From the NCBI GenBank assembly GCA_033030425.1, contig JAUFSD010000022.1, positions 992,001 through 1,056,000 on the forward strand: a stretch of 64,000 nucleotides of DNA, in the 5' to 3' direction. Shown piece after piece: positions 12,141 through 23,335 of the stretch. This stretch comes from Verpa conica. Lineage: Eukaryota > Ascomycota > Pezizomycetes > Pezizales > Morchellaceae. A model generated the notes under the pieces. The model was not told where the DNA came from. It did no database searches and saw nothing but the letters and a program-made list of their open reading frames with translations. Every line of letters starts with the position of its first letter. Within the stretch, counting starts at the first letter, position 1. The position numbers were made by a program, and so were the translations under genes.

Positions 12141-12850
12141 GATGATGGTTTGGTACAGAGTCTAGTTTCTTTGGGTGGCCTGAAGTTTGTAGTTGCTCGC
12201 AAACGGCTCAGTAAAGCTTGGCACGATAGGTACCTTCTACAGTAGTAATATATATTGTATGTTTAAAACACGTCAAATGTCAAAGCGGATGCATCAAAGA
12301 ATTAATTAAATCCTCTAATAATTGATAATATACCCTCAATAAATACATTAATAAAGCATTGAACCGCTCCTTCAGTCCGAACACATTGTGGGTCTACGCA
12401 AACGGAATCCTCTAACCTCAGGCCTCGTTGGACACAGGTAGCCCCTCCACCAATTTCCAAATACCGTTGGTTACAACTCTCAATTCTCTAAAGAGTCCCA
12501 TCAGGTGTATAATCCTCAACCTTCCAAGTGTTGAGATAGGTCCTATACAAAAACAAGGAGCAGAAATAGTTCGTATATTCAAACATCTCTAACTCCTTAC
12601 GCTAAATCTAGTCTAAAGGATTATCGAGTGGCCCAAAAGCCAGCCTTTGTAGATAGGCGGTCAACTTGGCTAGTTCTTTTACTAATCATAATACTAATTT
12701 GGAAATATGTGTAGATAATCCGGCGGGGGAGGGCCATATATGTAGTGTACGGTTACGATTGCTTATACGTGAAAGCTATACCTAGCTAGGTGGCCGATCC
12801 CAATATCTGAGAGAGTTTGGCAGCGGCAGGGCGAATTTATTCGCAAAAAT

Positions 12851-12922
12851 GGTCTTGTGGTGTAATGGTTAGCACCCGGGATTTTGATTACTGGAGTCTG
12901 GGTTCGACTCCCAGCAAGACCG
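12851..12922 (+). tRNA. tRNA-Gln (anticodon TTG), anticodon stem weakened
   Basis: 72 nt with discriminator G. The acceptor stem GGTCTTG/CAAGACC pairs perfectly. The A-box region TGGTGTAATGG and the B-box GGTTCGACTCC are intact, and the T stem CTGGG/CCCAG pairs. The anticodon loop TTTTGAT gives anticodon TTG, which reads CAA. The anticodon stem CGGGA faces TACTG with one clear mismatch and a G-T pair, unlike the perfect stem of the second gene, so this copy may be impaired or a pseudogene. No intron is seen. Confidence 0.78.
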
Positions 12923-13542
12923 TAGCTTTTAGCATACGAGAGAGACATGAGATGAATCTGTTAGATAGTTAACAGTTTTATTATTTACAAAAGTTACTTT
13001 TTATTTAGCTCTTCTAAAGTGAATAGATTTGTGGATGACATTTTATGCTAGTATGTTTGTGTGATGGTACTATAGCCGGGAGGCCAGTGTACTTGCTGAA
13101 CTAGACCTAGGAGAAGAAACTCAAAGCCGTAGTGTAAATCTAATCTCTAATGTGTGTGCAAAAAACAGGTTAGATGCTATTTTTGTAATAGTGTCTCTAT
13201 GGACAATTATCAACAGAATCGTGGGAAGCTATGAAGGCTCGTTGGGGGCGATGAATACACACCTAATTAGTTCGATAGAGAATAAGACCAGTGCACTGGG
13301 CGAGTCAGTAACTCTACCCATTCGAGTGGTTAACCTTATGGCGTTATAATTATTAATAAAACTAGCCACCTGAACTGTCATCTATTTTAGTTACCAACGC
13401 TCTATCCGGCGAATCGTCACAGAAATATATTCGTGTAAATGGCCAAAAAAGCTTCAACATATTAGCTGTTACATAGGGTCACCAAATCAGCTAGCATGAC
13501 TAGTCAATAATTGGGACTAACCCGACTCTTTTCCCACCGCAA

Positions 13543-13614
13543 GGTTCTGTAGTGTAATGGCTAGCACCCGGGATTCTGATTCCCGTAATCTGGGTTCGAC
13601 TCCCAGCAGGACCT
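13543..13614 (+). tRNA. tRNA-Gln (anticodon CTG)
   Basis: 72 nt with discriminator T. Acceptor GGTTCTG/CAGGACC pairs with one T-G wobble. Anticodon stem CGGGA/TCCCG is perfect, the loop TTCTGAT gives anticodon CTG reading CAG, and the T arm CTGGG-TTCGACT-CCCAG is perfect. A and B boxes are intact. It lies 620 bp downstream of the TTG copy in the same orientation. Confidence 0.93.
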
Positions 13615-14279
13615 TCATTTTGGGATACAGAAGGCTAAGCGTAGGGGGTTCGTTAGATCTTTTAAATTTACCCCATTACATTCCTTTTTTGACGACGTTG
13701 CTTTTGTGTTTTTTTTTTGTACGCTAGTATGTCTGTGTACTAGTAATGTAGAAAGAAGGCTAGTGTACTTAGGTATCTAGACCCAAAAGGATGAAGTACC
13801 TCAAAAGGTCGTGATGGTAAGTTTTAGGAGGGTACTAATACTTATACAAGCTAAACAATGCCGAATATACTATCGGTTCTTTTCAGCCCCCCCGATAATT
13901 ACCGATGGCCTAAGTTTCCAAGAGGGGTGATAGAATATAAAGCACCGCATAACATTCAACTAAAGGAGCCCTAAATTAGAGGCTTTGTGAAGGCGAAGTA
14001 GCCTAGGGTCGGCGCTCATGATAGGTTTAGGTATTCTCAATATTATAGCCTTCCGGCCCAAAGGAATAATGGCCTGCTGAAGGAGTTGGTAATACTGTTT
14101 CTATACTTGGACCATATTACAACTCCTATAAAGGAGGTTATAGCAACTATCGGAAATATACTACTTTTAACATAAATCTCTTCTCTAAGAGAATCTCCTA
14201 GAGATCTTGGCCTCAGTAACTATCTAGTATTATAAACCCCATATCTATTCTAAGTAGTACCCCCCCCATAGAGCCTTAG

Positions 14280-17200
14280 TTATACGAGGCATGCAGCCTC
14301 AGATTCACCTACCTCCCCGACTCCCTCTTCCAGAACTAGCACATTACCGGTGCCTTTCCTCGGTATAACCACACCGGGGTCCCTTTCCGTAACAAGAATT
14401 TCAACCTTAACACCCTTTCTCGGCTTGATCTCTTCCGCAAAAACCACTGTTTCTATGCCAACCGGGCAAGATTCAAGTCTTTCTGGAAATTCTGGGAGTT
14501 CGAGTGGTACATTAAGTAACGTTCCAAGGATAATGTATGCACCGGTCTTCGACATGACAGCGTTCAACTCTTTACAGCGCTCACTTGCGACACCTACGGG
14601 TAAACATTTACAAGTTAGTCCGATTACAAAAGGTGAACCTATAAGGTAAAATCCGGGGTAAAAGTAGGACATACACTCCACACACCCACCACTGCAACTG
14701 CAGCCCGCCACTCTATCCAACGCCTGCTTCAGCAGCAAGTCTACAAACTCGAACGCCTTTGTGCTGATTCCACTTCCACCTTTCCCTCCCTTTGCATCAT
14801 AGAACGTCAATCTTGCTGGTCTCTTCCTAGAAGTTTCACGCTTCATGAACTCCTTTTCGGGGGCTTTACACTCTGTCCTAACATCGCCAGCCATGCTAAG
14901 GACGAAATTTGGCATCAGACTAAGCATTGCATGCTGTGCAGCATGAATAGCACCAGCGATATTGATTTCCCGCTGCTTCAGGATATCTAGTGCCGATTTC
15001 GGGATATCGAGCCACATCCCTTTAGAATAAATAACTAATGGGGGACTGTCTACCTCAACGGCGTCAAGGATTCTCTTTCGTTTGTCCATTTTAAAGTAGC
15101 CAAAGATGACAGAGCGAATGCAAATCGGGCCGTAATAGGCTCTAGAAGGGCTGTTAGGAATCTGTCTGATAGCCTCTGTTTCTATTGGGTCGACGTCTGT
15201 AAAGTCTCTTGGTGAAGTTGTCCAGTCCACATTCACGAGCTCTACTTGTGCTAGCTTCATCTCCCAGTTGACATCCTTCACAAGGTATGTATATCCCTGG
15301 TGTAAGAAGATTGCGCCATCGTAGACCGAAAACATCGCTCTAGAAGGCTCCACTTCTTCGAGAACAACGTTCCTCCTTTTAGTAACATCAACGATGGCGA
15401 TGTGACCATCCTCAGTGTCTCTTATTGCAACTAATTTTGAGGGATAGGGCCTAAACCGATCATGGCAATGATAGAAACCAAGACTATCGGGTACTAATCT
15501 CTCCTTTGCCACATCCGGGAGGTCCTGGCCAAAATACTGTTTATCCTCTAGGGGCTTGATAGGCATTTCAAATGCAGCACATTGTATATGGCCTTCTCGT
15601 ATCAGAATATTCTCTAGGTCGACCTGCAATTGGGCATTCGGTTTCGTAAAAATCTCATCCGGGTTGTTCATGTAATACTGATCAGTTGGGAATGAATCCC
15701 CTATCAGTATAGAAAGAGAATCTTTATTTCGTCTTCCAGCCCTTCCACTCTGCTGCCTCAGATTTGAGATAGAATATGGAAATCCAACGGTAATCACGGC
15801 ATCTACGGACCTGTTAGTAACATTCAAAATCAGGGTACCATAACCTTAGGGTTTCATGTACTTAAATGATAAATTCATTCATTCATTCATTCAACATTCA
15901 AAATCATAATATATCACTCGGGGCTAGCTTACCTAAGCTTCCAATATCTACCCCCAGTTCCAACGCACTAGTAGCCACAATTCCCATCAATCTCCCTTCA
16001 AACATCTCTTTTTCAATACTCCTTCTATCCTGGGGTGTATAACCGCCTCTATAAGCCATAACCCTCCCCACAACCTCCGGCCTCTCTAATCGTTGCAAGT
16101 CACTCTTTACGGCTGCCAGCAGACCTTCACAAATATTTCTTGTCCTACAGAACACAATCGCTCTAACACCGCGTAGAATCAACTGTGAAAAAAGCCTTGC
16201 CGACTCCGATATAGGATCTACACGACCAGCAGATGGATCACCAGCGTCTTTATATGGTGTATTCCAACAAAGAAATTCTTTCCGACCAGCGGGTGAGCCG
16301 TCTTCTTCTGTGAGCTTGACCGCGTCTATTCCAAATATTTCGCGCATATGCTAGCTTCATAGTTAGCCCTGTATTTGATAGGGTGAAGTTTACTTACAGC
16401 TTCTGGATTAGCGACAGTTGCAGAACAAGATACAAATTTGACTCGGTTGTTTCCAAGTGCTGAACAAATTCTCCTTAATCGCCTCATAATGAAAGCTACA
16501 TGAGAGCCGAAGATTCCATTATAAACGTGTAGCTCTATGGCTCATCAGTTACTCGACCTTGCATAAATAAAATATTAATAAGCTTGGACCCACCGTCAAC
16601 AACCACAAACTTCAGATTCTTCAAGAACGTTCTCCACTGTTCTTCATTCGGGAGGATGCTCAAGTGCAACATATCTAAGTCATAGATCCATACCCAGTAT
16701 GTAAGCCTTTGAGGCAGAGATGGATATGAACTCTAATACTAAACTCACCAGGGTTCGTAAAAATCACGTTTGCCTCATCTCTAATTCCTCTCCTATCTTC
16801 CATATTGGTATCACCATCAAAAGCTTCAACTCTTATATCCCCCAAGACCTCTTTCATGTAGCCCAAAACCTCAATTAAACTTCTCCTCTGGTCTTGAGCC
16901 AGTGCCTTTGTAGGAAAGATAAACATAGCCCTCGTTTCAGGCTCCTTCTCAATCTCATGAAGGACAGGAATCTGATATATGAGTGATTTGCCGGACGAGG
17001 TCGAGGTTGATACGATGACATTGTGTCCATCATGAAGATTATTGATAGCTTCTGCTTGGTGTGAATATAATCTAGTAATATTATGAGCAGTATATAAAGC
17101 GTTCACAAGACCCTGAGAGAGCTGGAACGAAAGATCTCCGAAGACAGCCTCTTGTGGCGGAAAAACACGATGACCACCAGGGACAATTTGATCCGAGTAG

Positions 17201-18117
17201 AGATCTGAGGCTTTAATCTCCTCAATGATCTCCGCGATGGATTTCCTCTCCTTGGGAATCTCAGGCGGTACACTTGGCGCTACTGATTCAACCGGCCCAG
17301 TGTTTGCTTGAACAGGAACATGAGGGTGGTATTGAGCCTTGATGCTTTCCACAGCATCTGCTCCAATCCCCACACACTCAGTTAGGAACGCGTTAACCGC
17401 AGCTGTAAACTTCTCGTTCCGCTTATTGATAAGCTTTGTCATCTGTGGCATTGAAAAGGTTGGCATCTTAAGGTCTTCCTCCTTCGACCGCCTCCCTTTT
17501 GCTACAGTCTTTTTCAGATCCCCATCAATAAACTCAAACAAGAGAACTTCCTGTGCATTCTTCACTTTATCTTTCTTCTGAATATTCTCATACACATCCT
17601 CCGCCGGAGTACCCTTACCGCGTCGTGTATCCGCACTAGCCGAAGCAGCCATAACATGGACCTGCAGCATTTCCTCATCAACATACGTAAACTGAATACT
17701 CTTCGGCACCAGAAACTTAATCTGAGCGATATCCTCAATAAGCAACTCTTTCTTAGTGTTATCTTCAACTGCAGACTTGAGGTTATCAAACGTTGTTGCC
17801 AGATGCTTCCGAGTGCAGCAGAACGTAAAAGCTAAATTCAGAGCTCGATGAACTTTCTCGAGCTCTTTGAAGTGTGAAGGCCAAGGAATATCATTTCTGA
17901 CGACGGCCGTAGGCGGCACGTTTTTATTCGTTGCTCGTCGAGATTTCTTAGATATAGGGGCCGCACTGGCCAGGGGTAACTCGGCTTCTGGGAGAGCGGG
18001 AGAAGCTTTTCGTGCCCGCTTACGCTTCACAGTTGCTTTCCCAGATTGATTAATTTTTGGAGACGGGCTCAGAGAGACTTTCACCCCTTTTCGCGAGACT
18101 AGTTTATCGTTCTCCAT
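14280..18117 (-). CDS. HRQ1: ATP-dependent 3'-5' DNA helicase Hrq1 (RecQ4-like, SF2)
   Basis: Hrq1 is the fungal RecQ4-like helicase acting in interstrand crosslink repair and telomere control. Five exons: 16749-18117, 16594-16674, 16398-16534, 15933-16350, 14280-15802; introns of 74, 59, 47 and 130 bp all keep phase, giving 1,175 aa (yeast 1,077). After a basic N-terminus come Walker A STSTSSGKS (about residue 372), motif Ia FPTKALAQDQ, TNPDMLH rebuilt across intron 1, a DEVH-like VVDELH rebuilt across intron 2, SCSATVANPEA, VFCRTRN, SALELGVDIGSLDAV rebuilt across intron 4 and QSGRAGRR. The C-terminal DUF1998 part has the CSCSGGCVEC cysteine cluster and a later CKELNAVMSKTGA. Between those two blocks about 27 extra residues occur next to a branch-like GACTAAC and an acceptor-like CCCGTAG at about 14600-14645, so a small fifth intron with an atypical donor is possible. 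Confidence 0.92.
15873..15892. repeat. Tetranucleotide (ATTC)n microsatellite in HRQ1 intron 4
   Basis: Five tandem ATTC units lie inside the longest HRQ1 intron. A short duplicated block (ATTTTGAATGTT on the gene strand) flanks it on both sides, which explains the intron's extra length. Confidence 0.8.
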
Positions 18118-18760
18118 AGATTATCGCTGTTGTTCCTGATAGAGCTCTATCAATGAACTTTTGTGTTTGTGTCAGGTGAAGTTGACAAAGTAGCAGAGCC
18201 TCATCAGGATCTTATCTTATCGCTGAATGACGACATTATCGGGTTTCCACCTCTAGTGTCACGTGCTCGTTCTACGAGTTACTACTACACTATCTACAAA
18301 GTCCTAGACACAACCCTATCACTACATATACATATTGTACCACAGATTAGCCCAGGAATTTCAACCCCTAAACCGTATGAACTGCCTTTAGGCCAACTAT
18401 AGTACATGAATTCGTAAAGGACAAAATAAAAAGAAAATATATCCCAGACTAGGAGGTAATAGCCAAAAATTATGTACAGGTCAAATCATTCCCTTAGTCT
18501 TAATTTATTTCGCTATCCACTCCAAAGGGCACTATATGTAGTTAGTATTAGGCTTAGGTGACATAAAGAATTGTGCGTAGGCGGTGGGAATAAATGTAGT
18601 TGGCTATTAAAAAGCCAGCCATGGTGTAATGGAGACTTAGAATAGTGAATAGTGAGAGATATTGCCGTGAATTAACTAAATTGCAAATATTAGAGCTTTA
18701 GGTCTCAATAATCTACACAACTAGAGACTCGCTCACTCACCAGAACTGAATTAAACCCAA
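18118..18760. other. Intergenic between HRQ1 start and kinase-ankyrin gene 1 end
   Basis: The HRQ1 promoter must lie here. AT-rich; a 79-codon frame at 18163-18402 has no recognisable character. Nothing further supported. Confidence 0.5.
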
Positions 18761-21555
18761 CTAGGGTCGAGAGTTCAGAACGTTACTGGGTTTAGTTTTG
18801 TTCTCTAAAAGCAGCTTCTGAATTTCGAGGTGCCCACCCTCTATTGCTGCTTGTAGTGCTGTTTGGCCAGGACGCCCACCCGGCTTAGCGTCGATTTTAG
18901 CTCCATTCATCAAGAGCAATCTCACGGCCTCAAGGTTCCCATTTCTCGCTGCTGCTTGTAACATCGTAGGCCCGTAGTACCAGGCGTTTGCATTGGCCCC
19001 GTTCTCCAGGAGTAACTTAGCTACCCCAAGGTACTCGCCCGCTAGTGCTGCTTGCAGTGCTGTTTGACCGTAATGTTCGCCGGGTTTAGCATTGACTTTG
19101 GCTCCGTTCTCTAAGAGGAGCTTCACAGCTTCAATACTCCCATTTCTCGCTGCTAACTGCAGCACCGTAGGTCCATGGTACCAGGTGTTGGAATCAGCCC
19201 CGTTTTCCAAGAGTAGTCTCATTACCGCGAAATGCCCATTCTCCACTGCCGCTTGTAATGCTGTTTGGCCATAACGCTCTCCTGGTCTGGCATTGACTTT
19301 GGCCCCGTTCTCCAAGAGCAGCTGCACAACTTCTGTAAGCCCACTCCCTGCTGCTGCTTGCAATGTCGTAGGCCCATAGTAACAGGCGTTGGCGTCGGCC
19401 CCGTGTTGTAAGAGCATTTTTCCTACCTCGATATGCCCGTTTTCAAGTGCTGATTGTAATGCCGTTTGACCATAGCGCTCGCTTGGTTTATCGTTGACTT
19501 TGGCCCCATTCTCTAAGAGTAGCTTCGCAACCTCAAGGTGACCATTTCTCGCTGCTGCTTGTAATGCCGTTTGATCGTAGTGTTCGCCGGGCTGGGTATT
19601 AGCTTCGGCCCCATTCCCTAAGAGCAACTTGACAACTTCGAGATGTCCATTCCCGGCTGCTGCTTGCAGTGTCGTAGGTCCATAATACCAGGCATTGGCG
19701 TCGACTCCATTGTCCAAAAGCAATCTCACTACTTCGAGGTGCCCGTTTTTCGCCGCGGATAGTAGTGTAGTTTCACGATTTTTGTTGTTCTCGTCCTCCA
19801 TGTGCAGTGTTGCTACCCCGGGGTGCCCGTACTCCGCGGTCTCTTGAAAATCCATATATTCAGTGTGTGGGTTGTCGGCATCGACGCTACTCCTCATGAG
19901 CAGCCTCACCACCTCGACATGCCCGCCCTTTGCTGCTGATTGCAGCGCTGTTTGGCCGTTGACTTTGACCCCATTCTGCAAGAGCAGTTTCACTACCTCA
20001 AGGTGTCCTTTTTCCGCTGCCAATTCCAACCCAGAATGCTTGACACTGATTTCGGCTCCATTCCTCAAAAGTAACTTCACAACTTCAAGATGCCCACTCT
20101 CCACCGCTTCTTGCATCGCCGTTCGGCCGCCGGGCTCGTCTAGTCCATTATTAACCTCAGCTCCATTCATCAAGAGCAGCCTCACGACTTCAAAACGTCC
20201 GTTCCTCGCTGCTGCTTGTAGCGCCGTAGAACCATCATACCAATCGTTCACATCGACTTTATTCTTCAAGAGCAGCTTCACCACCTCGACATGCCCGTTC
20301 TTCGCCGCTACTTTCAATGCCGCAGGCCCATATTGTCGAATATTTACCCCATTCTCCAACAGTTGTCTCACTACCTCAACGTGACCGTTTTGCGATGCTG
20401 TTTGGAGATCGGTCATCCACCCATATCTCAGGGATATTTTTGCAGACATCCGATACCTTGGGTCGACTACCAACAGATTCTTAATAAAATATAAAGCGCT
20501 GTCAGTTACATTCGACCTCCGTAAGCTGTCGGTTGGGAGTTCGATTTTTCCTTTGCAGTAATCTGATAGAAGTCCCATGTCTGTTGGGGCCGGGGTTGGG
20601 GTAGACGGAGATAGGATACCGGACATGGTGGAGATCAGAGTAGAAATTTTGCCCGAGCGTCTATCTATGAACGGTGTTTCGAGCGTGAACATCTCATATA
20701 AAATGCAGCCTAGGCCCCACATATCTACGGCGCTAGTGCACTTGTCCTTCAGTATTCCAAGGAGTTCCGGAGCCATATAGGCTACAGTTCCTTGTCTGAG
20801 ACTTACTGCGCTGCCTTTCGTGGGTTTTGATATTCCAAAATCGGCAAGTTTGACACGAACCGGTGATTTTGAAGCTATAAGTACGTTCTAGATTCGGGTT
20901 CAGCACATCGTGTCCAACACATACTGAAAGAAATCCAGCTAATACTAGACTTACTGAAAGAGAGTCTCTGGAGGTGGGGAGGGTCAAACCTGCGGCTTCA
21001 GATCCCGATGGCAAATATCTCTTCCATGAAGGAATTCAAGTGCCCTTAAAAGCTGTTTAGTGATACCTCTAGCAACGGTATCTGCCAGGGGCCCCTTGCT
21101 CTCGAGGTATTGTCCTAAGTCGCCATCTGCAAGGTATTCCATAGCGAAATATACGAAACCACCTTGTTTATCCTCATACCAGCCAAGGAATTGAACAAAC
21201 AAGTCCGAATGCTGACACCAATCAGCATAATCACAGAAAAACGCGATAGAATCATTACCTCTCTCACAGCAATCAGTTTATGCAGATCGCGCTTGAAATC
21301 TAACCCACAGGCTTCCTTTAAATACTCCGGCTGCAAACTTTTAACCGCTCTCAACTGATGTGAGGTTTTGCTCTTTTGAAGGTAAATAGTGCCATGTCCC
21401 CCCTGACTAATTTTCTTGACCTGTCTCCACTCCTCAGGAACGACTGACTCTCTATCCCACCACCGTGAACGACTTCTGTGGATGACATTTTTTTTTGAAA
21501 ATGTGGCATCTATCTTAAACTTCAGTTGATCGGCATTTTTGTTTACAGTCGCCAT
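18761..21555 (-). CDS. Protein kinase with 17-unit C-terminal ankyrin array (paralog 1)
   Basis: Three exons (21259-21555, 20990-21211, 18761-20887; introns 47 and 102 bp, all phase 0) give 881 aa. The N-terminal kinase domain (about 43-310) has the glycine loop ISQGGHGTIYL, the AVKSL lysine (about 72), HRDLKPQN joined exactly across intron 2, DFG (about 189), MAPE and an intact CILYEMFTLETPF helix region, so catalysis looks possible. The helix C glutamate is Asp (FKRDLHKL). The remaining 560 residues are about 17 ankyrin repeats of the form TALQAAARNGHLEVVKLLLENGA. From repeat 8 onward two linker types largely alternate (WYYGPT and KPGERYGQ), giving a dimeric higher-order unit. Kinase-ankyrin proteins are usually soluble signalling or recognition proteins; the substrate is unknown. 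Its paralog lies 1.8 kb upstream in the same orientation. Confidence 0.9.
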
Positions 21556-23335
21556 AACGTCACTCCTGCCTATAGTTAGTTTAGCTATCAGCCGCTTATA
21601 TCACGGGGTAATCTCCCGTATAATTTACTATTATAACATCCACAGCGGATAAGAGAACTTACAGTAATGGAAATTCTCACCAACAACTTATGTCGTCTAA
21701 TTGAGTAATTGAAGCGAGTATTAACCGATCTCATAGAAATTGATGGCTAATACGGGCTCACGGCTCCAAAGGACTAGAGAATTATCCGGAGAAATGATTA
21801 ATGATTCTAGAGAGCGTGGTAGGATGAAACGTCGTTGCTTCTAGAAGCGCATCTGGTGATGGGAGCGGAGGTCTTGTTGTTGTAGTACCTGAGACACGAA
21901 CTTGACAACACCCCAAGTGAAGCCGGGAAGCAAAGTCCTATTTAAAAGTGTTGGTGATTCGCTTAGTCAGCGATGCATGAAGTTGTGATGCTTGTACAGT
22001 CCTTGCCTCGGATTCGGTAATCACATACTACTGATCTCTAACTTTGAGTGGTGGAGCAGATCGATATTCGATAAACCCGAGTATTGTGAAATCTGCTATG
22101 CGGGCGTCGCAGCCACATACTATTAAAAGCACCTTCTAAATTTGTTTGGGCTTTCTCTGGACCGATGAAAGATAGCTGGAGATAACTCTCACGGTCAGAT
22201 AGCAAGTATACATCTAACAGAGCGTGATCGCGGAGCTTGTATACTAGACTTCTCGAAGCAATCCGATATTAGACTTGTGGGACGCTGTGGTAGGAATCGA
22301 GTGATCCTGTATGATGACGTGCTATTTACATTTGGTTGCGGGACAAAATAAAGTTAATCTAATCTAATCTACATCTCATGACGTAATCAAATAACCCTGT
22401 ATTATTTAGGAATTTTCATAATTACACGAGCCCTTGGGCTAGGTAATCCTCCAATGCGGGCCGACGATTTATAGCCACAAGAATGAAAGCCTTTACACTC
22501 CCATAAAGAAAACAGTAAAGAAAAACAGGACTCGTTAGAAACTGACCAATAAGGTGCCATGAAATGCTGCTTAGTTACCGGATGGCTTATTTTATGTACT
22601 AGTGATGCCGATAGATCTTTTGGTCATGTGATTTATCCTTGGTGAGAAAGAACAGATCGCCCACCAAAGATAAATCACATGACCAAAAGACCTATCGGCA
22701 CCACTAGTATATCTTTTGATATATCGTATATAGGGCGGAGTCGACCGAGTAAAACGTCCTCACTAGAGGTTATAGAAGCTAGTAAAGAAGCCTGGCTAGA
22801 AACTCGGGTTTACTAGTCAGGGTGACCTCGGTCTATTCATTCTTAGGTCGGATCATTGGTTAGGCCAGATTATCAGTAATATATCGGATAATTCTATAAC
22901 TGAGAAGGTGCTCTATATATGCCACTGTAACCGAGTGGGATATAGTAGCTGGGGCCTGCTAAGAAATAACTTTTAAGCTTATAGCTATCCTCATCAGATC
23001 TTTCTATTCTATGTTTGTTACTATATACTCATGTAGTGAGTAATGTTTTTCCAAAAACAAAACACCATAACCAGAAAAACTACACATAGGCAATCCATAT
23101 CTTTGTACATACGTACTGAATCATAACTCAAGAGTAAAATAGAGAAAATATGCGCAGAGAACGGGAGAGAGTGAAAGAAAACATAAAATAAAACCAGACC
23201 AGTACAAAAGATGTAACAGCTCAACTTATGAGTTGTTAAAAAGTATGGTATCGCTCACACATTCCAATAGATTCTAGCTAGGTTTAATTTCACTACTCTG
23301 GTATCTCGACCACCTTCGACCACCTACAGTGCTCT
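21556..23335. other. Spacer between the two kinase-ankyrin genes
   Basis: Holds the promoter of paralog 1, a hairpin MITE (22599-22707) and AT-rich sequence. A 67-codon frame at 23021-23224 (minus) is hydrophobic by composition but has nothing else to support it. Confidence 0.5.
22599..22707. mobile_element. Hairpin MITE, Tc1/mariner-like, TA target site
   Basis: Two 46-bp arms (22599-22644 and 22662-22707) are inverted copies with only 3 mismatches, around a 17-nt loop. The ends read CTAGTG...CACTAG and are flanked directly by TA on both sides (22597-22598 and 22708-22709), the duplication expected from Tc1/mariner-type transposition. There is no coding capacity. The high arm identity suggests fairly recent insertion. 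The transcript would fold into a long hairpin. Confidence 0.75.

Larger units (their letters stand above)
12851..13815 (+). repeat. Old tandem duplication containing both tRNA-Gln genes
   Basis: Besides the tRNAs, the DNA about 125-185 bp downstream of each gene also matches. Both copies have GCTAGTATGTxTGTGT, then AGGCxAGTGTACTT, then a CTAGACC..AAGxA..CTCAAA block (13045-13125 against 13722-13808). The similarity is diverged but collinear, so a roughly 690-bp unit was probably duplicated, and the two anticodons diverged or were drawn from two source genes. Confidence 0.6.
12141..14279. other. Gene-poor region holding two tRNA genes
   Basis: About 2.1 kb between the TMEM205-like relic and the end of HRQ1. 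Apart from the two tRNA-Gln genes and their duplicated flanks, I see only AT-rich sequence and short chance frames. Confidence 0.55.

Noticed and set aside
6815..14279. Search for a CRISPR array, bacterial-type operon or phage-like region
   Set aside because: No regularly spaced direct repeats and no prokaryotic gene organisation; introns and tRNA features are eukaryotic throughout.
18612..18625. TGGTGTAATGG, identical to the A-box region of the tRNA-Gln genes
   Set aside because: No B box or pairing arms follow; short chance match or tiny relic.
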